The notes under the pieces were generated by a model that had not been told where the DNA came from, did not search any database, and saw nothing but the letters and a program-made list of their open reading frames with translations. A program made the position numbers and the translations under genes. Positions 1 through 8,295 of a stretch of 64,000 nt of DNA are shown here, piece by piece (positions within the stretch are counted from its first letter, which is position 1; each line of letters starts with the position of its first letter). This DNA is from Nitrobacter sp. Nb-311A (lineage in GTDB: Bacteria > Pseudomonadota > Alphaproteobacteria > Rhizobiales > Xanthobacteraceae): positions 1 to 64,000 of the forward strand of contig NZ_AAMY01000005.1 in assembly GCF_000152905.1 (NCBI RefSeq), read 5' to 3'.

Positions 1-5
1 CGGTG

Positions 6-800
6 TCATCCCTTGCCCTTGACCCTGAAGACGACCGGCAGCGTAAAGCTCAATCCTTCGTCCGCGATCAGCGGCGGCGGCGGGGGCACAGGGTCTGAGC
101 GGTGCACCATGGCGAGTGCGGCCTGGTCGAAGACGGGATCGCCCGATCCCTTCACAATATTCACCGACACGACATGGCCGAGGCGATCGAGCACGAAGTT
201 AATGAGAATCTTGGCGTTCTTCTGGGTGTGCTCCGGCGGATAACGCTTGTGCTTGTCGAGGTGGGCGACCAGTTCTTTCTGCCAGGTGGCCCGGATTCGG
301 CGCGCGCTGGCGCCGGTGCCTTGCTGCGGCGCCACCGAACGCTCCGATTCCTGTGCGTTTTCAACGCTCGGCATCGCGGTTGCTTCAGAAGCCGCCGATT
401 CCTGCGAGGCCGAGGTCTGCTTCTCCGCCTTCTCAGGGTCCTCTTCGACCGGCTTTTTTGACTCGTTCTCGGTGACGATCCGGTCCGGATCATCGGTCTC
501 CGTCGGCGTGTCCTTGGGCAGATCGGTTTCCTTCTCGACCGCCTTCTGTTCGGCAAGCGCGGGCGAGGCCGTCGACGCGTCGGTGTCTGGCCCGGGCGGA
601 AGGTCGGTCGCCTCGCGGCGCGGCGAGGATAGATCGAGTCCGATCTCGATCGCCGGCGCGCCAAGATCCTCGGCCGACTCATCCGTTTGCATCTGGGCTA
701 CCGCCAGCGCCACGCAGCCGAGGTGGATGGCAAGCGCGGCGGCCGCTGACAAAACCCAAAGACGGCGGGACGGCGCTGGCTCTACGACGATCTCAGACAT
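6..800 (-). CDS. tonB: TonB energy transducer
   Basis: A 264-residue periplasm-spanning protein that passes the ExbB/ExbD proton-motive force to outer-membrane receptors. A short cytoplasmic stub is followed by one membrane anchor (about residues 13-36), a long Pro/Glu/Lys/Ser-rich spacer (about 45-165) and a TonB C-terminal domain (about 170-264) with KRYPPE near its start and the usual pattern of a conserved QAAL helix then a FTLPVVFRV strand. The ATG lies 3 nt after the exbD stop, so it is the last gene of exbB-exbD-tonB and probably translationally coupled. The receptors at 3945-6284 and 8296-10620 are its likely clients. Confidence 0.93.
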   Translation of the reverse strand: MSEIVVEPAPSRRLWVLSAAAALAIHLGCVALAVAQMQTDESAEDLGAPAIEIGLDLSSPRREATDLPPGPDTDASTASPALAEQKAVEKETDLPKDTPTETDDPDRIVTENESKKPVEEDPEKAEKQTSASQESAASEATAMPSVENAQESERSVAPQQGTGASARRIRATWQKELVAHLDKHKRYPPEHTQKNAKILINFVLDRLGHVVSVNIVKGSGDPVFDQAALAMVHRSDPVPPPPPLIADEGLSFTLPVVFRVKGKG

Positions 801-803
801 GGT

Positions 804-1274
804 TCAGGGCTTTGCGTTAGCCGCGGCAGGAACCGATTGGGCGTCCGGAACCCCCTCGAGCGCGACCAGCTTGATTTTGGTGAAGCCGCCCGCGCGCAGG
901 ATCTCCAGCACGTCCATCAGGTCGCCGTAAGGCACCGCACGATCCGCGCGCAGGAAGATGAAACTGTCCTTGGTCATGTTCGGCGTGCTGTCCAACGTCC
1001 GCACCAGATCGACCCGCTTGACCATCGTCTCGCCGATGGCGACGGCAAGGTCGGCCTTGATGCTGACATAGGTCGGCTTGTCGGGCTTCTTCTGCGGTGT
1101 CGCGCTCGACGTCGGCAGGTTGACCGGAAGATCGACGGTCGACAGCGGCGCGGCCACCATGAAGATGATCAGAAGAACCAGAATGACGTCGATGAACGGC
1201 GTGACATTGATATCGTGCGCTTCAGCGTAATCCTCGTCGTCGTCGAAGCCGCCTTCTGCAATCGATGCGCCCAT
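804..1274 (-). CDS. exbD: ExbD/TolR biopolymer transport protein
   Basis: Inner-membrane component of the TonB-ExbB-ExbD motor. The chosen start is the ATG at 1274 (MGASIAEGG), 4 nt after the exbB stop; an upstream in-frame Met at 1313 lies inside exbB and is less likely. 156 residues: an acidic cytoplasmic N-terminus, INVTPFIDVILVLLIIFMV with the conserved membrane Asp of the ExbD/TolR family (about residues 24-42), then the periplasmic domain. Length fits the family. Second gene of the three-gene operon. Confidence 0.93.
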   Translation of the reverse strand: MGASIAEGGFDDDEDYAEAHDINVTPFIDVILVLLIIFMVAAPLSTVDLPVNLPTSSATPQKKPDKPTYVSIKADLAVAIGETMVKRVDLVRTLDSTPNMTKDSFIFLRADRAVPYGDLMDVLEILRAGGFTKIKLVALEGVPDAQSVPAAANAKP

Positions 1275-1278
1275 TGAT

Positions 1279-2238
1279 CTACTCCGCCGCGCGCGAACTG
1301 ATGGCCCCGCCATGGGTGCGGTCCAGATCGCGCGACAGCAACCGGCCGGCCGATCCCGACGCCCGGCTGACGAGTTCGATATAGCCTTTCGTCACCCGTG
1401 CGAAGTGATTGTAAATGATGACGGCCGGAATCGCCGCGACGAGACCCAGCGCAGTCGCGAGCAGGGCTTCGGCGATGCCAGGCGCCACCACCGCGAGGTT
1501 GGTGGTCTGCGCCTTCGAAATCCCGATGAAGCTGTTCATGATGCCCCACACGGTGCCGAACAGGCCGACGAAAGGCGATGTCGCGCCGATGGTCGCAAGC
1601 AGCCCCATGCCGAGCCGAACCCGCCGGGATTCAGCGCGGACGATTTCGGCGAAGCTCGACGCCGCTCTCTCCTTGATGCCGGCGTCGCTGGAAATGCCGG
1701 CCGAGAGCCGCGCCTCGTGCATCGCCGAAGCCAGCAATGACGCCAGCACGCCGTCCCTTGCGCCGAGCGCCATTTGCGCCTCCGCCAGCGACCGCGATTC
1801 GCTGATCTCCCTCAGCGCCGTGCCGAGATTGCGCCGCGCAAGCGACAGCTCCACCATTTTCGCGATGCAGATCGTCCACGTCACCAGCGAGGCAAACGCA
1901 AGACCGATCATCACCAGCTTGACGATGATGTCAGCCGACAGAAACATCGACCACGGCGATAATTCGTGGGACGATGCCGAGTCATTAGTGGTGACAGCGC
2001 TTGACGCGGATGCGGTGTCGGCGACAGGTGCGGGAGACGGCGGCGTCTCTCGGAATCCAGAACCAGCGGTAGATGATATGTTCGATGCGGACCCCTTGGA
2101 GGGAGAGCTGGGCGCGGTGACGGCCGGCGGATTCTGCGGGCGTTCTTGGGCGCGAAGCGGCCCGGATATACCGATCAGCAGGGCAATGCTGACAGTTGCG
2201 ATGCCGGAGATCTGAGCATGGCGTCTTTTTGAGATCAT
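1279..2238 (-). CDS. exbB: ExbB/MotA/TolQ proton channel with signal peptide
   Basis: Proton channel subunit of the TonB motor. Start chosen at ATG 2238 (MISKRRHAQ), which gives a signal-like segment ending near GPLRAQ; the frame stays open upstream to a GTG at 2385 (see that entry). 319 residues: signal peptide, a Pro/Ser/Thr-rich periplasmic extension (about 30-95), then three membrane segments with the MotA/TolQ/ExbB core, including GLFGTVWGIMNSF and LLATALGLVAAIPAV. The N-terminal extension with a cleaved signal is common in alphaproteobacterial ExbB. First gene of exbB-exbD-tonB. Confidence 0.92.
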   Translation of the reverse strand: MISKRRHAQISGIATVSIALLIGISGPLRAQERPQNPPAVTAPSSPSKGSASNISSTAGSGFRETPPSPAPVADTASASSAVTTNDSASSHELSPWSMFLSADIIVKLVMIGLAFASLVTWTICIAKMVELSLARRNLGTALREISESRSLAEAQMALGARDGVLASLLASAMHEARLSAGISSDAGIKERAASSFAEIVRAESRRVRLGMGLLATIGATSPFVGLFGTVWGIMNSFIGISKAQTTNLAVVAPGIAEALLATALGLVAAIPAVIIYNHFARVTKGYIELVSRASGSAGRLLSRDLDRTHGGAISSRAAE

Positions 2239-2385
2239 CGTTCGCCTTGCACCAGGAAACGCTCCGGACCGGACTGATACTCTCCCGGTTTCGAACACCG
2301 AAACGATGCATGGCGCATTGATGGCGATCAGGACCGGCGTGAGAAGCGGGAGATTGATCATGTGAGCAAAAAAGGAAGCAGACAC
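2239..2385 (-). other. Leader ORF in frame with exbB (copy A)
   Basis: A GTG at 2385 preceded by GGAAGG opens a frame that runs without a stop into exbB. Its first about 30 residues (MSASFFAHMI, LLTPVLIAINAP) match the short ORF at 11441-11599 in pattern (MS.S..A, LL.P..IAI.AP), and the ribosome site and start context also match. Either ExbB has a longer translated form, or this is a short leader that has fused in frame to exbB. Confidence 0.4.
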
Positions 2386-2525
2386 GAGACACCTTCCATG
2401 CGGGACGAATAGCTGACCGCAAGTTCAAGAATGTGAATGCGTGGGCTGCAAAGCCTCCGCAAGCAGACCACCGGCCACGTCAGGTTATGATGAGTTCCAC
2501 GCTGTTTCTGCAGCGCAGCGACGCG

Positions 2526-2915
2526 TCAGACCGCGCGTGGAGGCGCTCGTGACAGGAAATTGTCAGAGGCTCGGACAACGGGTTGATATTCGTAGCCAAC
2601 GAGCGAAAACCGCGTTACTGACGCCAGTTGAGCGGAGCCGACAACAGGCGCCTCGCCGACGATGCCAAGACTGGAAATAAGTGTGCAGGCAACACAGCAG
2701 GCCGGTTTCAGGACCGTAGGGTCTTCGTCGGTGCTGCCGGCTCCTCCCGAGCACAGGATCGGAAAGGAGCCGTCCGGAAGAGTGTATTGGGCGAGTTCGG
2801 CAGAGGACGAATGTTGGTTGGCAGGTTGATGAGCCATGCCCAACGTGACCATCGCCAGCGCGTAAAGCACTGCAATAGTGATAGTCGCGCACCTTCTCCT
2901 CAACGTCGCAAGCAC
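2526..2915 (-). CDS. DUF2946-like Cys-pair membrane/secreted protein (copy A)
   Basis: 129 residues from a GTG at 2915 that has GGAG about 8 nt upstream and is conserved in the second copy at 11739-12149; an upstream TTG at 2939 is less likely. One hydrophobic segment near the N-terminus (TIAVLYALAMVTLGMAH), then ILCSGG and a CCVAC motif, as in small DUF2946 proteins that sit beside metal-linked TonB receptors. It lies upstream of exbB on the same strand. Function unknown; metal binding is inferred from the Cys residues only. Confidence 0.6.
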   Translation of the reverse strand: MLATLRRRCATITIAVLYALAMVTLGMAHQPANQHSSSAELAQYTLPDGSFPILCSGGAGSTDEDPTVLKPACCVACTLISSLGIVGEAPVVGSAQLASVTRFSLVGYEYQPVVRASDNFLSRAPPRAV

Positions 2916-3470
2916 GGGATTTGCTCCACTCGGACTCAATGACCCTAAGGTAATCGACTTAGCTTCGCAAGCTGCCGGCGTCCAAGTGTCCTTGACCGCA
3001 ACGCGCGACGAATTGTCTCCTGCGTATCAAATGGAGGCTGGCGTGAGCAGTCGCACGAGGTCAACTTGCTAAGTGCCGGCAACGATCAGATCCCTCGAGC
3101 TCGTCTCTGGATAACCCGAGGGACGCTGAAGAAGGCTTTGATCTGCTGACGTGCAGTAAAGTGTCGGCATCTGTCCGGCTTTTCAGTTGCCGGGGCGTCG
3201 CGGGTGACCATACCATCTGATCTCTCCGGCTTGGCGGCCAGCGTTTTCGTGCTGCAACTGTTGCTCATCGGGAGTGAATTTTCAGACGCCGGATGGTTGC
3301 TTTAACATCACGGTAGCGCAGCTCGTGCCAGGACGCAGCGGAGTAAGGCTCGAGCGCCGAACGAAGACTTCGCGGGCGGTGTTCACTCTCGGCGCGAGTC
3401 GGTCGCAGACGCATCTTCTCGACACAAGAACCTCACCATGATAGTTCCCGTCGCGAAAGGCTGAGGGATC
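2916..3470. other. Divergent intergenic region
   Basis: No convincing gene in about 555 bp between the leftward CxxC gene and the rightward DUF2946 gene. It should hold both promoters. A perfect 7-bp inverted repeat, TCCCTCG at 3091-3097 and CGAGGGA at 3117-3123, is the only clear structure; no canonical Fur box was seen. Confidence 0.5.
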
Positions 3471-3842
3471 ATGCGCCGGCGGCTGGGACGTTTTCTTCCG
3501 ATCGTCATGCTTGCGATGCTGGTGCAGATATTCGCGCCCATCGCCGCGTGCCTGGCGTTCAGCACGACCACGGCCGACCCGCTGGCAGGCGCGATATGCT
3601 CGCACGCGCCCGACGCGCGTTCTCCGCAAGACCGCGAGACCGATCCGCAACAGACGCACGGCGCCTGCTGCGCACTGTGTTGCGTCATCCACGCTGCAAC
3701 TCCACCTCCCGACCCGCAAGCGGTTGCTGTCAGCATCGCGCGTGACGCAACCGCCGTCGTTTGGCGAGGCGTAGCTTTCGGGCTTTCGCCGTTCTCGGTC
3801 GACTCCAACGCGCAGGCGCGCGCGCCTCCGTTCATGTCCTGA
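3471..3842 (+). CDS. DUF2946 family protein (copy 1)
   Basis: 123 residues, start preceded by GAGGGATC. Signal-anchor-like N-terminus (FLPIVMLAMLVQIFAPIAA), then CSHAP and a HGACCALCCVIHA cluster typical of DUF2946 proteins found beside TonB-dependent receptors. Nearly identical to 7861-8232 over its whole length, including DNA around the start. It lies 100 bp before the first receptor, probably in the same transcript. A periplasmic metal role is inferred from the Cys/His cluster and context, not shown. Confidence 0.75.
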   Translation: MRRRLGRFLPIVMLAMLVQIFAPIAACLAFSTTTADPLAGAICSHAPDARSPQDRETDPQQTHGACCALCCVIHAATPPPDPQAVAVSIARDATAVVWRGVAFGLSPFSVDSNAQARAPPFMS

Positions 3843-3944
3843 TTCAACACATCCGCTCGACCGCCGCGACACCTTCGCGTTCGCGGCGATCCGATCTGCT
3901 TGAATGCGCCGGGCGATTGCCCGCATCAGGAAACGAAATACATC

Positions 3945-6284
3945 ATGTCGAACGACACCGCCCTCGGCCGGGGCGGCGCGCTTTGCTGCGTGCTTGCAAC
4001 CGTGGCCGTGATTGAAACTCCTTCGACTGCTTCCGCGCAGCCGAATTCCGATACCATGCTGCCGGCGGTGACGATCACCGAACCGGCCCGGCAATCCCTT
4101 CGATCCCAGCCAGACCGTGCGTCGCGCGCCTCCGCCGCACGACGCGCAACGCATCAAGCGGATTCCCGAACCTCCGCGACGCTGCCGTCAGCCACGCCTC
4201 CCGCCACCGCGCCCGGCACGATGAATGTGGAAGGAGAGCCAGGCCCGCTGAACCTCGGTGTCCCGAATGCGGCCGGCAGCCTCGTCGGGCTGACGCCGCG
4301 TGAGACACCGGCGACCGTCAACATCGTCACGCAGCGGGATATGCAGGAAAAGGGCCTCCGCACGATGGTTGAGACCTTCAATTCGGTTCCGGGCGTCATG
4401 TCGGGAAACCTTCCCGGCGAACCCGGCGTGATCTCCATGCGCGGGTTCTCCCGCGCGGCGACCGGATATGCGATCGATGGCGTTCGCGCGCCGGATCCTT
4501 TGATCGTCTCCCGGGATTTCGACACCTTCAATTTCGAACGTGTCGAGATTCTGAAAGGACCTGCTTCCGTCATTCAGGGTGTCGGAGCGCTGGCCGGAGC
4601 CGTGAACCTTCTAACGAAGCAGCCCATGCTCGGCCAAGCAGGCGCCCAAGGCCTGTTGAGCTATGGCAGCTTCAACTCGCTGCGGACGGGCATCGACATC
4701 AATGCTCCGCTCTCAACAAACGCGGCCGTCCGCTCGACGCTGAGCTACGGACAATCCGACGGCTTTATAGACGATACCCGATCGCGCAAGGTTGGCGCTA
4801 CGACCAGCGGAATGCTCGCCCCAACCGACAGACTCACCTTTACAGGTTCCGCCAGCTTCTTTCACGACGAGTTCCGGACACCCTATCAGGGCATCCCGCT
4901 GATCGCCCGCTCGGCGGCGCGCGATCCCACGAACCTCATCTCGGCCCCCGGCGGGCTTGTGATCGACAGGTCCATTCGCAACCAAAACTACAATGTCGAG
5001 AATGGGCTGATGACGTCGGACACTATGTGGCTGCGCGGCGGCGCCGAGTACAAGCTGACCGACAACTGGACACTGAAGAACAACCTGAGCTTCTTCAAGG
5101 CCGACCGCTACTGGGCCAACTCCGAAGACTTCACGTTCAATGCCGCGACCGGCCTGCTCGACCGTTCGACCACAAAAATTACGCACGCGCACCAGTTCTG
5201 GTCGGAACGCGCGGTGGCGTCCTACGACGGCATCATCGGAGGATTCCGTAACCGTTTCGCGACCGGGCTTGAGTACGTCGAGATCGATTTCGACTCGAAC
5301 AGACGGTTCGGATCCACCACGCCGGTCGATCCGTTCAATCCGGCTCGCGGCTACTTCCCTGCCGATACGGCTGCAAACTTCTCGACACGTCAAGACTTCA
5401 CCAGTGGCCTTAAAACGTTTGCAGCCTTCGCGGAGAATGCCGTCAACCTGACGCCGGACTGGCTGATGCTCGCCAGCATCCGGCATGAGAGCATGAAGCT
5501 CGATCGCCGGATCGATGATCTGAACACGGGCGCGGTCAACCGCTTTGACAAGACCTTCGACAATCTGTCGTGGCGGGTCGGAACGGTTTACAATGTAACG
5601 CCCGGAACGGCGGTGTTTGGCCAGTATAACCGGGCTGCCGTTCCGATCGCGACGCTGGTGCTCAGCAACACCGCCAACGGGCGGTTCGACCTGTCCACGG
5701 GCTCTTCGATCGAGGGCGGAATCAAGTCGTCGCTCTGGAATGACCGCGTGGTGACGACCGCTTCGGTCTATCAGATCGAGCAGGACAATATCCTGACCCG
5801 CGATCCGACAACTCCGGCGTTGACGGTGCAGGGCGGCAGCCAGCGTTCCCGCGGCGTGGAGCTTGATGTCGCGGTGTCACTGACGCCGCAGTGGAAAGTG
5901 AGCGGGAACGCGTCCTTCATCAAGGCGGAGTTCACCGAGCTGTACAGCGCCACCCAGGATCTGCGCGGAAATCGCCCGATCAATGTGCCGGCGCAGGCAT
6001 TCATGGTCTCCACCAGCTATCGGTTCGATCCGGTGCCGCTGACAATCGGCGCATCGGCGCAGCACGTCGGGTCGTTCTACACCGACACCGCCAACACCAT
6101 CGAGGTGAGAGGGCGGACCTTGCTTGACGCCTGGCTGGCCTACGACATCGGCGGCGGAACGTTGCGGCTGCGCGGCCGCAATCTCACCAACGCATTCTAT
6201 GCGAACTGGTCCGGATACAGCCCGACCCAAGTGTATCTCGGCGCGCCGCGCAGCTTCGACCTCTCCTACAACATCAAGTTCTGA
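3945..6284 (+). CDS. TonB-dependent siderophore-type receptor 1
   Basis: Outer-membrane gated pore for a metal chelate; substrate not readable. Start taken at ATG 3945, which gives a signal peptide ending near STASAQ (779 residues); an in-frame ATG at 3900 is possible. A TonB-box-like LPAVTITEP follows the signal. The plug (about residues 110-230) carries TPATVNIVTQRDM, GVISMRGFSR and FERVEILKGPASV, and the remainder is a 22-strand-type barrel ending in a terminal Phe. It is followed at once by a PepSY protein, a common partner of siderophore receptors. Confidence 0.92.
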   Translation: MSNDTALGRGGALCCVLATVAVIETPSTASAQPNSDTMLPAVTITEPARQSLRSQPDRASRASAARRATHQADSRTSATLPSATPPATAPGTMNVEGEPGPLNLGVPNAAGSLVGLTPRETPATVNIVTQRDMQEKGLRTMVETFNSVPGVMSGNLPGEPGVISMRGFSRAATGYAIDGVRAPDPLIVSRDFDTFNFERVEILKGPASVIQGVGALAGAVNLLTKQPMLGQAGAQGLLSYGSFNSLRTGIDINAPLSTNAAVRSTLSYGQSDGFIDDTRSRKVGATTSGMLAPTDRLTFTGSASFFHDEFRTPYQGIPLIARSAARDPTNLISAPGGLVIDRSIRNQNYNVENGLMTSDTMWLRGGAEYKLTDNWTLKNNLSFFKADRYWANSEDFTFNAATGLLDRSTTKITHAHQFWSERAVASYDGIIGGFRNRFATGLEYVEIDFDSNRRFGSTTPVDPFNPARGYFPADTAANFSTRQDFTSGLKTFAAFAENAVNLTPDWLMLASIRHESMKLDRRIDDLNTGAVNRFDKTFDNLSWRVGTVYNVTPGTAVFGQYNRAAVPIATLVLSNTANGRFDLSTGSSIEGGIKSSLWNDRVVTTASVYQIEQDNILTRDPTTPALTVQGGSQRSRGVELDVAVSLTPQWKVSGNASFIKAEFTELYSATQDLRGNRPINVPAQAFMVSTSYRFDPVPLTIGASAQHVGSFYTDTANTIEVRGRTLLDAWLAYDIGGGTLRLRGRNLTNAFYANWSGYSPTQVYLGAPRSFDLSYNIKF

Positions 6285-6347
6285 TGCGCGAATCGTGGCG
6301 GCTCGACCATCCGGCGAGCCGTCCCCCTTTCCGATGTCTGAAAGCAA

Positions 6348-7757
6348 ATGCCGATGCCTAACTCCTTCTCAGCCCTGGCTCCGCACCGCACGGTCTGGCG
6401 CTGGCATTTCTATGCCGGTCTCGTGGTTGCACCCCTCCTGTTCATTCTCGCCGTGACGGGCGCGATCTATCTCTTCAATGACGAGATCAACGACGCGCTC
6501 CATCGCGACCTCCGCATCGTGGCGCCGGTGTCCGATCCCGTGCCGCTCAGCAAGATGGCCGAGGCTGCGGTCGCCGTCTATCCGGGCGGAAAGGTCACCC
6601 GCATTGATACGCCCCGTGCGCCGGATCGCAGCGTGGAAGTGTTCGTGACACCGGCGGCAGGGGATCCGGTCCGCGTGTTCGTCGATCCCGGCACCGGGCG
6701 GGTTCTCGGCTCCTATGTCTACGCCCGCACGCTGGTCGGCTTTGCCGACATCGCGCACGGCTCGCTGATGCTGGGACGCATCGGCGACAATATCGTCGAA
6801 CTCGCCGCCTGCTGGGGCTTCATCCTTGTGGCGACGGGCCTTTACCTGTGGTGGCCTCGCGGTCGCTTTCGTCTCGGCGGTGTTCTCTATCCACGATGGG
6901 ACCGTCAGGGACGGCCGTTCTGGAAGGAGTGGCACGCGGTTGTCGGAATGTGGTCCGCTTTCCTGATCATGTTCCTGATCGTCACAGGCTTGCCCTGGGC
7001 AGCCCTCTGGGGCGACCTGCTGCGCCGCGGCACCGACCTTGCCGGCATCGGCTACCCGGCAAGCCACCGGCTTCATGGATCGATTACATCCACAACGACG
7101 GTCAAGGACGCCGTGGGCAATGCCGCGCCCTGGACGCTGGAGCAGGCACCGATCCCGGATTCCGATCCGCATGCCGGACATCACGGGCACGTCACTGTAA
7201 CCCGGCCCTCCGATAAACGCGCGCTCGATATCGATGACGTTGCCGCTATCCTGACGCGCGAGGGCTTGAGGCCTCCGTATCGCCTGACCCTGCCGAGAGA
7301 CGCCAACGGCGTATTCACCGCCTTCACCTATCCCGATCAGCCGGAGACGCAGCGCACGCTGCATGTCGATCAGTATTCGGGACGCGTGGTCGGCGATATC
7401 CATTTCGCGGACTACGGATGGGCCGCGAAGGCCGTGGAGCTGGGCGTCCAGATCCACATGGGCAACTACTTCGGACGCCTCAACCAGATCGTGATGCTGA
7501 TCCCCTGTATCGGGATCATCATCCTGACGGTGACGGGTCCGATTATGTGGTGGCGGCGGCGCCCGAAAGGAGAATTCGGAGCGCCGCAGCCGCTATCGCC
7601 GCCACGGCTGCGCATGTCGGCGATGATCGTCGTTGGTCTCTGCGTGATCTTTCCGCTGGCAGGGGCGTCACTGGCTATCGTGATGATTGCCGACCGGGTG
7701 TGGGAACGATCGTTGGCGTACCGGCTTCGGCCCGAGCAGCGAGCGATCGGTGAGTAA
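6348..7757 (+). CDS. PepSY-associated membrane protein (siderophore reductase-like)
   Basis: 469 residues, starting 63 bp after receptor 1 and probably in its operon. N-terminal membrane helix with the RTVWRWHFYAGL motif and GAIYLF, a periplasmic PepSY region (about 60-130), further helices near residues 145-165 and 200-220, a second periplasmic loop, and helices near 380-400 and 425-450. Proteins of this family (PiuB/FoxB-like) are thought to help release iron from siderophores at the inner membrane. Two ATG codons 6 nt apart (6348, 6354) are both possible starts. Confidence 0.87.
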   Translation: MPMPNSFSALAPHRTVWRWHFYAGLVVAPLLFILAVTGAIYLFNDEINDALHRDLRIVAPVSDPVPLSKMAEAAVAVYPGGKVTRIDTPRAPDRSVEVFVTPAAGDPVRVFVDPGTGRVLGSYVYARTLVGFADIAHGSLMLGRIGDNIVELAACWGFILVATGLYLWWPRGRFRLGGVLYPRWDRQGRPFWKEWHAVVGMWSAFLIMFLIVTGLPWAALWGDLLRRGTDLAGIGYPASHRLHGSITSTTTVKDAVGNAAPWTLEQAPIPDSDPHAGHHGHVTVTRPSDKRALDIDDVAAILTREGLRPPYRLTLPRDANGVFTAFTYPDQPETQRTLHVDQYSGRVVGDIHFADYGWAAKAVELGVQIHMGNYFGRLNQIVMLIPCIGIIILTVTGPIMWWRRRPKGEFGAPQPLSPPRLRMSAMIVVGLCVIFPLAGASLAIVMIADRVWERSLAYRLRPEQRAIGE

Positions 7758-7860
7758 GCGCGGCGTGCAACAAGACGCTGACAGGCGCGTCTGGAGGTAT
7801 CTTCTCGACAAGCCGACGCCGCGATCCAGGGTCGCTCCCGGCGCGAAACGCTGGAGGATT

Positions 7861-8232
7861 ATGCGCCGGCGGCTGCGACGGTTTCTTCCGATCGTCATGG
7901 TTGCGATGCTGGTGCAGATATTTGCGCCCATCGCCGCGTGCCTGGCGTTCAGCGCGACCATGGCCGACCCGCTGGCGGGTGCGATTTGTTCGCACGCGCC
8001 CGACACGGGTTCTCCGCAAGACCGCGAGACCGATCCGCAACAGACGCACGGCGCCTGCTGCGCGTTGTGTTGCGTCGTCCATGCCGCGACCCCACCGCCC
8101 GACCCGCAAGCGATTGCTGTCAGCATCGCGCGCGACGCCACCGCCGTCATCTGGCGCGGCGTAGCTTTCGGGCTTTCGCCGTTCTCGGTCGACGCTAACG
8201 CCCAAGCGCGCGCGCCTCCTTCCATCTCCTGA
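7861..8232 (+). CDS. DUF2946 family protein (copy 2)
   Basis: 123 residues, same length and start context as 3471-3842 and close to identical (about a dozen substitutions seen by eye). GGAGG precedes the ATG. Same N-terminal hydrophobic segment and HGACCALCCVVHA cluster. It sits 64 bp before receptor 2 just as copy 1 sits before receptor 1, so a DUF2946-receptor unit was duplicated. The open frame continues upstream to 7687, but the paralogue fixes the start. Confidence 0.75.
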   Translation: MRRRLRRFLPIVMVAMLVQIFAPIAACLAFSATMADPLAGAICSHAPDTGSPQDRETDPQQTHGACCALCCVVHAATPPPDPQAIAVSIARDATAVIWRGVAFGLSPFSVDANAQARAPPSIS

Positions 8233-8295
8233 ACTGACAGGACCCTAACCGCACCAAAGTGCTTTTGTTTTCCATTCTCGGGAGAGAAACCAGTT

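Noticed and set aside
2916-3470. Fur or Irr box before the receptor unit
   Set aside because: No 19-bp Fur-like palindrome or ICE-type TTTAGAA-N-TTCTAAA was found.
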